Part shown: piece by piece, positions 20,712-31,677 of the stretch | How the letters are laid out: each line of letters starts with the position of its first letter | Position numbering within the stretch: the first letter of the stretch is position 1 | Origin: Vigna angularis | Lineage: Eukaryota; Streptophyta; Magnoliopsida; Fabales; Fabaceae | NCBI RefSeq assembly: GCF_016808095.1 | Contig: NC_068980.1 | Coordinates: 15,441,388-15,505,387 of the forward strand | Length of the DNA: 64,000 nt | Direction of reading: 5' to 3' | Program-made: the position numbers and the translations under genes | Notes under the pieces: generated by a model | The model's database searches: none | The model's input: only the letters and a program-made list of their open reading frames with translations | Told to the model about the DNA's origin: nothing

Positions 20712-22219
20712 GCAGGTAATATGGCTCGAATAACTACTGGTAAAAGTTGTTGCATTTAGACATAATAATCGTGAGACTTTAAACCAACCAACTTCAAATT
20801 TTTCATAGAAACAAGGCTACTAATATTCGGAGAATAACCTTGTGGAACGTTCACACTATGTAAACATTGACAAAATTTTATTTTTTCTTTTTTTGAAAGA
20901 CTGTGACAAGATGGAGGAAGATAGGTGCGACTTCCTATGGATTGCGGATGTAACTCAGAACGGATTCTCATGTCAACCAAGTCTTGTCGTGCTTTCACTC
21001 CATCTTTTGTCTTTCCTTTAACGTTTAGTAAAGTCCCAACAACACTATCACATACATTTTTTCCAACATGCATCACGTCTATGCAATGTCGCACATCAAG
21101 TTTACACCATTATGGAAGATTAAAGAATATTGATCGCTTTTTCCAAATGTTTTTCTCAACGGTCTTCTTTTTATGTTTTCCGAAGACAACATCAATGTTG
21201 CTCACCTGGTCGTATACTTCTTCCCCATTACGTGGTTTGCACACTACATCGTCCTCAGGACTTCCATTAAACACTTTTTTCAATCTACAGTAAGGGTGAT
21301 TTCGAGGAAGGAATCTTCGGTGTCTTGTGTACATAGTTTTCTGCCCATGCGTCAGTTGAAGATAGCTAGTATTTTCTTCACAAATCGGACATGCAAAATG
21401 ACCATTAACATTGTAACCACTGAAGTTCCCATATGTTGGAAAATCATTTATGGTGCAAAACAACATTGCACGCAAATGAAAGTTTTCTTCTGAATATGAA
21501 TCGAAGACCTCGACGCCCTCTTCCTACAACATTTTTAAATCGTCAATTAATGGTTTTAGATAAACATTAATGTCATTTCCAAGTTGTCTAGGACCCGATA
21601 TCATCATATACAACATCATGTATTTTCTCTTCATGCACAACATAGGAGATAGATTGTAAATCATCAAAATAACTGGCCATGAACTATGTTTGCTACTTAA
21701 GTTGCCATAAGGATTCATACCATCGGTAGCAAGTGGAAGTCTTAAGTTTCTCGGCTCTGCATTAAATTCGGGAAATATGCCATCAATGTTCTTCCATTGT
21801 GGGGAATCAGCTGGGTGTCGAAGAAGATTATCACATTTTCTTCCATCAACGTGTCACATAAGATTCTTCGCATCTTCTTTAACAGAAAACAACCGTTTCA
21901 ACCTAGGTACTATAGGTAAATACCACATGACCTTAGCCGGTGGACCTTCATTGTGTTCATCGTTATTTCCATCAAGTTTCTTCTTAAATCGTGACAAACC
22001 ACACATCAGACACACCTTCATTGAAGCATACTGATCTCTATACAATACATAGTCATTGTATTCCAAACCCATTGGACATAGAATTTTCTTCGCGTCGTAA
22101 TTACGGATAGGTAACGTGTTATTTTCTAGTAGCATCTCCTTCAGCAACTCCAACAATTTCGTGAAACTTTTATCAGTCCATCCGTTTCTTGCTTTCAAAC
22201 AAAACAATTTCAAAGTAGC
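20712..22219 (-). pseudogene. CACTA TNP2 transposase, core part
   Basis: Minus strand, in order: 22213-21854 (FCLKARNGWTDKSFTKLLELL, CPMGLEYNDYVLYRD, PAKVMWYLPIVPRLKRLF), 21718-21524 (NPYGNLSSKHSSWPVILMIYNL), 21475-21110 (GHFACPICEENT) and 21094-20756 (RHCIDVMHVGKNV, GLKSHDYYV). This is the TNP2 catalytic region. The N-terminal domain is missing because an Athila-like element begins at 22220. Several frame changes and stops separate the pieces. Confidence 0.85.
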
Positions 22220-23368
22220 TGATCAACAAATCTTCAATCCCCGAAAACGGAGTCAAAAACTTGTTAACCTTCGGCAAGTGTAACTGAATCGTATCAAGTA
22301 ATAAACCTGGTAAGACCAAGTATCGTTCTCCCAAAGGACTCACAGCCTAGACAGTTGTGTGATTTTGTTGATTAATTAAGACTTGTGGACAAATTGTTTC
22401 AAATGCAAAAGACTGAAAAGTAAATATGTATGCATGTGATGATCAATGGGCAAGAAGAAACAAAACACGTGAATTGAAATATATGGATGAATATGTTGTT
22501 GGGGTTTATCAATTTCATCCTATCCACTCTATTGTATTTAGGAATTCATCATTCTTTTCATTAATGTTAATGCCACTTTCTAAATTACTTAAAACCCGAT
22601 GTCTCGGCGAAGAAAGCCTAATCATAATCACTAGTTTACAATGTCTTGTCTCCCTAGAAATTAATCATGCATTATAGTGAACAAAAGCTTAAAGGCAACC
22701 AACTATCATACTCCTATGTCTAGGTTTGTAATATACTGATGGGAGAGATTCCCCAAATCTAGATTTTCCCGTATGTGTCCATATCGACAAAACCAATAAT
22801 CATGACATCGAATGAGTTAAACAATGCTTGCTTTGAGCAAAGAGGAAAAACCCTAAATATTAATGAAAGAAAGCCTTAGCATCCAAGATCTTCCTCCAAG
22901 GGGTGGAAAAGTGAGTGTTTGCTTCGTACTCTGCCAAAGATACAAGTCCTAAAGCTTATATACTATGCGAAATATTACAGAAAAGTGGGCTTAAGCCCAA
23001 AAGACCACCGCTCAGCGGTACCAAAGCTTAGTCAATTCTCCCTTCAGCTGCACTTTCACCCCTCAGCGAAGCCAACGGGTGTTCCTGAGTGCCGCTCAGC
23101 GGTAAACTGGCGTTGAGCTGTACTTGCGGCTTCTCTTCTTTTGCACTTTTTGAATTCTTTTCTGATTCAATCTCTATCCTTCTTCACTTCTTTCACCAAA
23201 TTCACCTTAAAACCTGCATAAAACACTGAAATCCAGCATAAACCTGTCCAGCTCTCTTATTTCTAAAAATATGAACAAAAGCATGATTCCAAGCTAGTTT
23301 CTAAGTGTTAAAGTTTGCTTTTGGTATCAATTTTAAGCATGAAAATAACATTTTTTTAACTGTTATCA
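22220..23368 (-). repeat. 3' LTR of element B
   Basis: 1149 bp from TGATCAACAAATC to TGTTATCA. TATA box on the minus strand at 22954-22962, CCGCTCAGCGG-type palindromes at about 23008-23120. One arm of its terminal hairpin is mutated (AACATTT instead of AACAGTT). Confidence 0.8.
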
Positions 23369-23381
23369 CAACCCCAAACTT
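23369..23381 (-). other. Polypurine tract of element B
   Basis: The minus strand reads AAGTTTGGGGTTG directly before the LTR start TGATAACA. Identical context occurs at 53722-53734. Upstream is a conserved GCTTGAGGACAAGC inverted repeat. Confidence 0.75.
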
Positions 23382-24627
23382 AGAACTTTGCTTGTCCTCA
23401 AGCAAACAAGATGTAACTCAATCTTCTACCAATCAATACAATGGTTCACTCCATTCAAAAATCCTCTTTTCAAGATAAGTACTTCAATTAAGCTCATGAC
23501 AAAGACTTCAATCAAGACATGCACATGCTTTAGTGTTCATAAAATCACCTAATATCCAACAAATGTTATTTTTCATGAATGACCAATCAACTAAGCATGG
23601 ATGTTCATGTGCTGATGGAATCTTTCCTCACTACGTAAAGTGTTTCACTCAAACACAAGTGTATAAGAGGTAATTACTCATTCACTCTACTATCACAATG
23701 TCACACGAATTGACTTTGCCTTTCATTTAACCATAATAAAAAACATTCACAAGCATGCATCATCACAAGGACTTTTCAATGGCTTATAACGTGGCTGGGC
23801 TAACAAGAAAATTGGTTTTACAAAACCCTTGAGTTAAGAGAATCATATAGACACAATCATTCTTATATATTCCCAACTTTCTTTTGCATTGAGCTTTGTT
23901 TTTTCTTTTTTTCTTTCTTTATTCTTTTTCTTTCCTTTTTCACAGATCTAAGCTCTTAGCTCAATGCTTTCAATTTCCCTTTCATAACTTCCCAACAACC
24001 CCAAACTTGAACATTTATCAATACCACAAAATATTTTCCACTTAGTTCAAGGTAAAGCTTTGCACAAGGGGTTTTCAAATCATGTTCAAGGCTAAGGGTT
24101 CAAAGGATAGAACACATAATGCTCTCTTTTGTGGGATAAACATGCATTTGGATAATAAAAGGGTTACCAACAAATGGCCTTGATCATATGATGCAAACAA
24201 GCAATTGATTCAATCATAGAAAACCTGGGCAAAATCATTCATGCTTTCAAAGTAATAGCATTCAATCACAAAAACTCTGGAGCTCAAAACCTCACATATA
24301 AGCTCATTCACATTCCACATACACATCCTGCTTAGTATCATAATCACAATCACAACATCATGCATTTGTTCACAAAGCTTGTGAATCGCCTGTATAAGCA
24401 AGTAATGTGCACATCTCAACATCAATCAGTATCAAAGCATCATCAAGCATTACTTATCAAACAACAATCATAAGCAAACCATCATAACAGACAGAGTTTC
24501 CAATTGAGTACATCAAACCCTATTCTAAAAACAAAAACAAATAGGTCCAGAAATATAAAACCACACAGAAGCATAACTCCTGCTATAGTGCTAATAGCAT
24601 TCATCAGTAAATGCTATCTCAGCTCCT
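23382..24627 (-). other. 3' untranslated region of element B
   Basis: About 1.2 kb without coding sequence between the envelope-position ORF and the polypurine tract. It contains a purine-rich block (pyrimidine on the plus strand, 23890-23945). Closely similar sequence lies at 53735-54771 and, in plus orientation, at about 36900-37940. Confidence 0.6.
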
Positions 24628-25872
24628 AATCAGTCTGAGCTGTCATTTGTATCCTCCTCTTCTTCCTCATCTTCAGCATCCTCAAATGCGTCATCTTCAT
24701 CATCATCATTAGCATCATCTTCATCCATCTCCATAGCTGAAGCATCAGCTGCTCCAGCTCTGCCGCCTTGGCCTGCTCCTTTGGCCAAGCTATCACATTA
24801 TGGAACTCCTCCATAGTCCACCTGTGTGTTGGAGGTGTATCATACTTTCCAACAATCATCTCAATAGTGGCCACCTGCCCTCTTTGGATATACTGCAATT
24901 ATGCACCTATAAGAGACATATACATGTCCCTCATTCGGAAAGGTTATGCTTCATGTGTCTCAGCAGATGCCTTACTCTGTGCTTGTCCTCTTCTCTACGA
25001 GTACGGCGTGGTGGAACTGGTTGAGCTGCCTCCTCACCTCCACAGTATTGTCTGTAATAGGCCTCATCAATTGCTTTCCTTAGCCTCTCAAATGGTGGAG
25101 CAGAAGTATCCACCCCAGCTATCTTGCAAAGGTGTATGATCAAAGAAGGATGTCCTAAGGGTGCTTTGCTGTTTGTTCTGTTAGCACACACCCTTATCTC
25201 ATCAGCTATTACCTGTCCAATATTGACATTTAAGTTCCTGATCTCACAGTAAAGGAGAAGTGCCCTGCTAAGAGTGATGTCGGAAATATGAGAACATGGT
25301 TGAATGTGGGCATGAGAAAATGCCATCCAATACTTTGCACGAGGATTCAAATCAGTCCTCCTAATGTTCACCACAGAACCAGTTCTGTTCCTCTGAAAAT
25401 GTCCTCCAGATACACACAAAACACTCTCCACATCATCAAAATCAGTGTCTTCTTCTATACATAGAGCAAACTGGTACTGCTCACCAGCCCATACAGTACC
25501 CAAGAAACTGTTGATAGAGTCAGGATCATACCTAATAGTGTGGCCTCTAACATAGCCTAGGTAATCCTCAGCCGGATAATCACCAATCTTTCTTGTATTA
25601 GTGTAAAATTCTTTCACCACAGCTATATTGGCTGGTGCATGGTATGTGGCTAGCTTTCCCCAATCATTTCCCAGCAATTGCTCTCCAAATTGAGGAGCAA
25701 AGTTAGGTATCATTCCAACTTTTCTCTCCATAAGGAGCCTCCTATCTTGGACTACCTTAAAATGCTTCTCATGTTTACGAGATAGCAACCTACTAGAGTG
25801 GGGTTTTTCTGGTTCCTTTTCTTTCCTTTTGGATGTCATGGTCTTCACTCTTTTGCCTGAAGAGGATATCAT
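24628..25872 (-). pseudogene. Envelope-position ORF (putative plant transposon protein domain) of element B
   Basis: From the ATG at 25872 a frame of about 310 codons runs to 24931. It contains EFYTNTRKIGDYPAEDYLGYVRG, INSFLGTVW, PCSHISDITLSRALLL and KAPLGHPSLIIHLC, typical of the putative plant transposon protein family (Pfam Transposase_32) found downstream of pol in Athila-like elements. After a frameshift near 24930-24950 the homology continues (YIQRGQVATIEM) into an acidic tail ending at 24628. The function of this family is unknown. The position is that of a retroviral env gene, but I see no clear signal peptide or transmembrane segment. An intron-acceptor-like TTTGATGTAG lies two bases before the ATG. 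Confidence 0.65.
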
Positions 25873-26747
25873 TCCTACATCAAACACAAATTACAAACCC
25901 ACAAGACATTTTTGTTAATCATTAGTAAACCACAAACAACACCTTATTTCCAAACTAAACCACCACTGAGGGTCAAAATCACCCCTCAGCGCCACCTGTG
26001 CATCAATCCAGTACACAATTCAGCAAAAATCTAAAGTCTATCAGAGTGCCGCTCAGTAGCAATTTAACCCTGAGCGGTGATTCTGCAGATTTTTGAAAAA
26101 TGCTCTTTTAACCTTTCCTAACTCAACCCATATGCAATTTTCAATCTTCAGATCAAAATCACTCAATTCAATCGGTTCAAACATCAATTCATTCATTAAA
26201 TCATGCATAGAAATCAAAACCCCTAAAAATTCATGCTTCAACAATCAAATTCATGCTCAAGAGCCCCAGAATGAAAAATGCTTGACTTACTTGGGTGGAG
26301 ATGCTAAATGAGTGGAGAATGCTTTCAAACTATGAAGAACAATGATGCTCTCTCCCAACCCCAAACTTAGATGGAAAGCTAGTTCGAAAGTGAGTGGAAG
26401 GGAGATTTTCTCAAGAGGAATGAAGCGAAAATTGTAAAGAACCTTTGGAAAAGTATGTAGGAGTGTGTGTGCAGAGAAGAATTTGAAAATAGAGGCCAAG
26501 GCGTGACTTAAGGTATAAAAATACCCCAATGGGCTCGGGTTCCGCTAAGGGGAAACCTAAGCCCATTCTGCGACACTACTGCTCAGCGGCACTTTCGTGA
26601 AGTGCTCTTCTTCTTCCTTGCTTAACCTAGGTGCCTCATACTCATGTCCCTCACTTGCTCCCTACAATTAAATTCTCAGACCACTCATGCATCCAAATCC
26701 CTATCATGCAACTAAAGCAGAACAAACAAAAATATAATCAATCAACT
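25873..26747 (-). promoter_or_regulatory. Region before the envelope-position ORF with LTR-like palindromes
   Basis: No coding sequence. Contains CCGCTCAG / CTGAGCGG-type motifs (25985-26080 and 26575-26595) and an AAGCCCATT block, the same elements seen in the U3 part of this family's LTRs just upstream of the TATA box. A second, LTR-derived promoter for the downstream ORF is possible (inference). Confidence 0.4.
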
Positions 26748-27045
26748 GGGTTGCCTCCCAGGTAGTGCTTGTTTAACGTCACGAGCCTGACCCAAAATCC
26801 ACCAACACCCATCAGTAGGTGCAAATCTTTCTTACCAACACCCATCAGTAGGTGTAACACACCTTAGTATCTTTCAGTAGATACTTAACCACCTAGCATC
26901 CTTCAGTAGATGCTATACCCAAAAATTTACAGAAATAATGTCCAAGTTTATAAAAACTTTACAAAACCAAAATAAAATCAAAAGAAAAATTGTCCTCAAA
27001 TCACTGGAATGCCTTCCAGCAAGCGCTCTTTTAACGTCATTAGCT
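26748..27045 (-). other. Stem-loop array between duplicated post-pol motifs (element B)
   Basis: Duplicated hairpin motifs of type CTGGGAGGCAACCCAG (minus strand, 26748-26763) and CTGGAAGGCATTCCAG (about 27006-27021) flank four small hairpins. Arms: CACC/GGTG (26804-26821), ACACC/GGTGT (26838-26855), AGTATCT/AGATACT (26866-26885) and TAGCATC/GATGCTA (26894-26915). The loops share CAGTA while the stems differ but stay paired. The same order occurs in element A. Confidence 0.7.
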
Positions 27046-27059
27046 TGACCCAATAAAGC

Positions 27060-29588
27060 TCAAGTTCCTTCTTTATGGTTGATGCTCATATCACACCAAC
27101 TCATCAACTGCTTCCGGTCTACTTTTCTGACTCTTCTGGAATGTGGAGACTCTATCTCTATCACTTCATTTTCTTTGTAGTCTTTCACAACCCACAACTT
27201 GTTTTTGAATTTCACAAGTTTACCAAGTTGGAGTCGTTCTTTCATCCAGTCATCATGGAACTTTCTTCCTTTCCCAATCTTTTCTTCTTCCTGTACTTGA
27301 AACAACGAACAATGTTTACCTTTGACCTTTGGCTTTTCATCTTCAGGGCTAGTCATGAGTACATCTTAATATGCAGCTTTATGACTAGCTTCTCCCTCCT
27401 GCATCTGCCTCTCTTCTTTGAAGACATCTACAACGACTCTTTCTTCTCGGTCTTGGAGCACCACTACACCGTCATCCACATCAATGATGGCTTTGGCCGT
27501 TTTCATAAACGGTCTTCCGAGAATAATTGGTATCTTTTCACTCTCCATCTCCATCACCACAAAGTCCACCAAGAACTGTAGTTTGCCCACGCAAACTATA
27601 ACATCCTCTACTATACCATAGGGATTCTTTGAGGATCCATCTGCCATTACTAAATTAATCTTTATAGGCTTCACATCAAGATCACCAATCTGCTCAAGTA
27701 AAGAATAAGGCATCAAGTTAACACTTGATCCTAAATCAAGTAAAGCCTTCTTTATCCTTTTCTTCCCTATTTTGCATGGAATGGAGAAACCTCCTAGATC
27801 TTTTGCTTTTGGAGGGAATGGCTTCTTTTTAACAGCTTTATACTCCTTTGTCTCATTATCTCTACGTCTTTTCTTTGTAGAGACTTCTTCCTCAGGCTTT
27901 GTATAAACTGCAATGTGTTGCAATATCTCCTTCCAAGGTACATCATTATCCACCATCTTGAATATTTCTGTAAAATCAAATTGTTTCTCATGATCTGTTG
28001 GAAAAGGAAGAATATCTTCACTCTTTATCTCTCTTATCTCTTCTTTCTCTTTTCTCTCTTCTTTTTCTTTTTCTCTCTTTTCTCTCTCTTCTTTTTCTTT
28101 TTCTCTCTTTTCTATCTCTTCTTTTTCTTTATCTCTTTCTAACTCAACTGTTTCAATATTTACATTCTCCAACACCTTACATTCTTCCCTGGGGTTAACC
28201 TCAATATTAGCCCCAAAAACTTTTTCAGGCCTTTCTTCCAACTACTTAGTAATTTGACCTATTTGCATCTCCAAGTTCTTAATTACAACTTCAGTGCTAT
28301 TTTGAGTGGATTCAATTTTCTGTATAAATTGCTGAAGAGTTTCTTCCATCCTTATTGATCTTTCATTAAGTATAGACATTTGTTGCCATAAGGTTGGTTG
28401 TTGTTGTTTCTTGTTAAATTGCCCTGCTTGTCCAGCTTGCCCACTTTGTCCTTGACCAATGCTTGGGTGTGGTTTCCACCCTTGATTGAAATTCCCCTAA
28501 CGGTATGGAAATTGATTGGCCATGAAGTTAACATCCTTTAAAGCTTCTGCTGGAAAGGCGCATTGACCATTGATATGGTCACCCCCACATAATTCACACA
28601 GCTATGGTTGTACCTATGCAACAGTCTTTAACTCTTTTGGCAGTTGCGCAAGTGTTTTTGCGAGATTCTCCAATTGTTGAGTTAGTATCTTGTTCTGAGC
28701 TAGCAAAGCATCATTGGATTGCAACTGTAGAACTCTTTTTTGTTGAATAGGAGCTCCTCTTTCACTATTCAGCTCATTATCATTAGTAGCCATGTTTTCA
28801 ATTATTTCAGTGGCTTCCTCTAGAGTTTTCCATTTGATATTGCCTCCAGCTGAGGCGTCAAGCATCATCTTGGTTTGTGAACCAAGACCTCCAAGGAAGA
28901 TTAGGACTACTTTTACTTCACCAAATCCATGCGTGGGAGTCTTTCTTAATAGGCTTTTATATTTGTCCCATGCATGACCTAGTGATTCCTCCATGCCTTG
29001 CCTGAAAGATGAAATCTCTTGCTTTCCTTTATTTACCTTGGATTGTGCGAAGTATTTGTTCAAGAACTTTGTCACCACAGCTTCCCACTCTGTAAAGCTC
29101 CCTTCTGGAAAATAGTTCAACCAAAGCTTAGCGTTGCCTCCTAATGAGAATGGAAACAGGCTAAGTTTGATTGCTTCGTCAGGCACCCCATTTATCTTCA
29201 TTGTATTGCAAATCTCATTAAAAGTTGTGAGGTGCTCATATGGGCTTTCATGAGACAACCCATTAAATTGGTTACTCTTAACCAGTTGAATTAATGTTGG
29301 TTTCACCTCCATATTAGCTGCATTGACCCTTAGTCTTGCTATACTATTGAAATGCTGAGGTCCAACTACATTAGAGTAATCTGCAAGAGTCCGTCTGACA
29401 TTATTATTCTCCATCTCCTTAGTGCTATGGTAAGAACCTTGTGGTGAAGGTTGTAAGAGATCTTCCGGAGGAGGAAAAAGTTTTCTAGATGTGCGGATTC
29501 TTCTCCTCCGTCTACTCTCGTCTAAGCCTTCAAGAAGAGGTTCCAAGGTTTTCTTGCTTCTAGTTCGAATTGCTTCCTGCATACACAA
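27060..29588 (-). pseudogene. gag-pro: Athila-like Gag-protease polyprotein with five in-frame stops
   Basis: One reading frame of 843 codons. The gag part (29588-28614) has the Retrotrans_gag stretch KLSLFPFSLGGNAKLWLNY, FLNKYF and SFRQ. A CCHC knuckle (CELCGGDHINGQC) is near 28595-28555. Glu/Lys-rich repeats occupy about 28160-28030. The aspartic-protease site DLGSSVNLMPYS is near 27740-27705, with ILGRPFMKTAKAIIDV near 27525-27470; DLG for DTG is usual in the Athila lineage. The C-terminal WMKERLQLGKLVKFKNKLWVV resembles the post-integrase tail. Stops are at 28614, 28602, 28497, 28242 (all TAG) and 27366 (TAA), each explained by one C-to-T change from CAG or CAA. RT, RNase H and integrase are missing between protease and tail. 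Confidence 0.85.
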
Positions 29589-29600
29589 GAAAACAAGTCC

Positions 29601-29830
29601 CTAGAAAGATTTGTTACCACAAAAAAATATAGAAGAAGATATAAAATAAGAGATAAGAAGATAAAAAAAAACAGAAAAAATTAAAACAGAAAAATAAAAT
29701 AAAATAAAATAATAACTGAAAAAAATAAAAAGAGAAAATAAAATAAAATAAAATAAAATAAAATAAAAACCGAAAAATAAAAACAGAAAATAAAAACAGA
29801 AATTCAAAATTCAAAATTCAAAATTCAAGT
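29601..29830 (-). repeat. A/T-rich leader repeat between primer site and gag
   Basis: Irregular AAAATA / AAAATAACTGAAAA repeats. A closely similar block is in element A at 11340-11575. The Phe/Tyr-rich ORFs on the other strand are artefacts of this composition. Confidence 0.7.
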
Positions 29831-29874
29831 CAAAGATAATCAATAATCACACAAATAAACTAGTTAAACCATAA

Positions 29875-29893
29875 GTCCCCGGCAACGGCGCCA
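29875..29893 (-). other. Primer binding site, tRNA-Asp (element B)
   Basis: The minus strand reads TGGCGCCGTTGCCGGGGAC, identical to the site in element A, six bases inside the LTR end at 29900. Confidence 0.88.
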
Positions 29894-29899
29894 AAAACT

Positions 29900-31677
29900 T
29901 GATGACATATTTATGAACACCGAAAAACGGTGCCAAAAACTTGTTTAGCCCTCGGCAAGTGTGACCCAATCGTATCAAGTAATAAACTCGATAAGACCAA
30001 GTATCGTTCTCCCAAAGGACTCACGGCCTAGTTAGTTATATGATTTCTCTATTATTTAAGACTTGAGAAGAAATTTTTATAAGTTTCAAATGCAAAAGAC
30101 AATAAGTAAACATGTATGCATGAAATTTGATCAATGGAAAAGAGGAATACAAACATTTGAACGAATTAGATGGATGAGTATGTTGTTGGGGTAATCAAAA
30201 AGTGCAAAAGGAGAAGCCGCAACTGCCGCTCAACAGCAGTTTACCGCTGAGCGGCACTCAGGAAGTCACGTTGGATCCGCTAAGGGGCAAAATGGCCGCT
30301 GAGGGGAGAAAATAACTCACGCACTCACCGCTGAGCGGTACTTTACCGCTGAGCGGCACTTTTATGGGCTTGGGCCTAATTTTTCTGTAATTTACGAATA
30401 GTATATAAGCTTTAGGGTTTCCTAGGGTTTGTATCTTTGGCAGAAACGAAGCAAACACTCTCTCTTCCACCCCTTTGAAGGAGGATCTTGGATGCTCAGG
30501 CTACCTCTTCACCTTTTTAGGGTTTTATCTTTCCTTATTTCATTATTGTTCATCTAGTTTCACCATGAATATGGTGAACTAAACCTTGTATTGTTGTTAG
30601 GGAATCAATGTAGTCTTATGAAACTCTCACATATGGAATTTGTTTTTACATCTTATATTTAAGACCTATGCTTTCTTTCATCATTAGTTAGGGTTTTTCT
30701 TCTTTGCTCAATGCTTGCTTTGTTTAACTCATTCACTGCATGATTATTGATTTTGTCGATACGGAAACGTACGGGGAAGTCTAGATCTGGGAAATTTCTC
30801 CCAATAGTATGTTGGTTGCCGTTAAGCTCCTGCGCTAAATGAACTAATTATTAGGAATGCTAGGAATCGTATGAACTCGTAATTAGGGAGAAGCCTTCTT
30901 GAAAGGTAATTTAGAGAGTGGCATTAACAATGATGAAAAGAATGTTGAATTCCTAAAATATATGAGAGTGGATAAGATGAAATTGATAACCCCAACAACA
31001 TACTCATCCATATATTCCATTGAAGTATTTGTATTTTGTTTTAGCCATTGATCAAATTCATGCATACATGTTTATTTTCTGTTTTGCATATTAAACTCAA
31101 ATTATTTCGTTCTTAAGTCTTAAATAATCAACGAATCACATAACTAAACTAGGCCGTGAGTCCTTTGGGAGAACGATACTTGGTCTTACCAAGTTTATTA
31201 CTTGAAACGATTCGGTCATACTTGCCGATTGTAAAACAAGTTTGTGACGCCGTATTTCGGTGTTCATAAATTTGTCCATCACTAAGCCCAAAAGACCACC
31301 ACTCAGTGGTAAACTGCCGCTCAACGGTACTAGCGCTTAGTCAATTCTCCCCTCAGCTGCACTTTCACCCCTCAGCTGAGCCAATGGGTGTTCCTGAGTG
31401 CCGCTCAGCGGTAAACTGGCGCTGAGCGGTACTTGCGGCTTCTCTTCTTTTGCACTTTTTGAGTTCTATTCTGATTCCATCTCTATCCTTCTTCACTTCT
31501 TTCACCAAATTCACCTTAAAACCTGCATAAAACACTGAAATCAAGCAAAAACATGTCCAGCTCTCTTATTTCTAAAAATATGAACAAAAGCATGATTTCA
31601 AGCTAGTTTCTAAGTGTTAAAGGTTGCTTTTGGTATCAATTTTAAGCATGAAAATAACAGTTTTTCAACTGTTATCA
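29900..31677 (-). mobile_element. 5' LTR of element B with an inverted LTR segment inside
   Basis: 29900-30196 is the normal LTR end. 30197-31281 is a partial LTR of the same family in the opposite orientation; its own end, TGATGGACAAATT on the minus strand, sits exactly at 31281, and its TATA box reads on the plus strand at 30402-30410. 31282-31677 is again the normal orientation and ends TGTTATCA. About 600 bp of the host LTR are missing, judged against the 1303-bp solo LTR. Confidence 0.8.

Larger units (their letters stand above)
22220..31677 (-). mobile_element. Non-autonomous Athila-like Ty3/gypsy element (element B)
   Basis: Minus-strand element. 5' LTR 29900-31677 (rearranged), tRNA-Asp primer site 29875-29893, gag-protease frame 29588-27060, stem-loop region 26748-27045, envelope-position ORF 25872-24628, purine-rich 3' UTR, polypurine tract 23369-23381, 3' LTR 22220-23368. 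RT, RNase H and integrase are completely absent, so it could only move with help in trans. Flanks (GTAGC left, CCATC right) do not match, so one end has been rearranged. Confidence 0.85.

Noticed and set aside
29875..29893. tRNA-Asp-like sequence as a tRNA gene
   Set aside because: Only the 3' acceptor/T-arm end is present and it lies beside an LTR end; it is a primer site.
22220..31677. Element B as a complete insertion with matching target duplication
   Set aside because: Flanks GTAGC and CCATC differ and the TNP2 N-terminus does not resume at 31678, so one side is rearranged.
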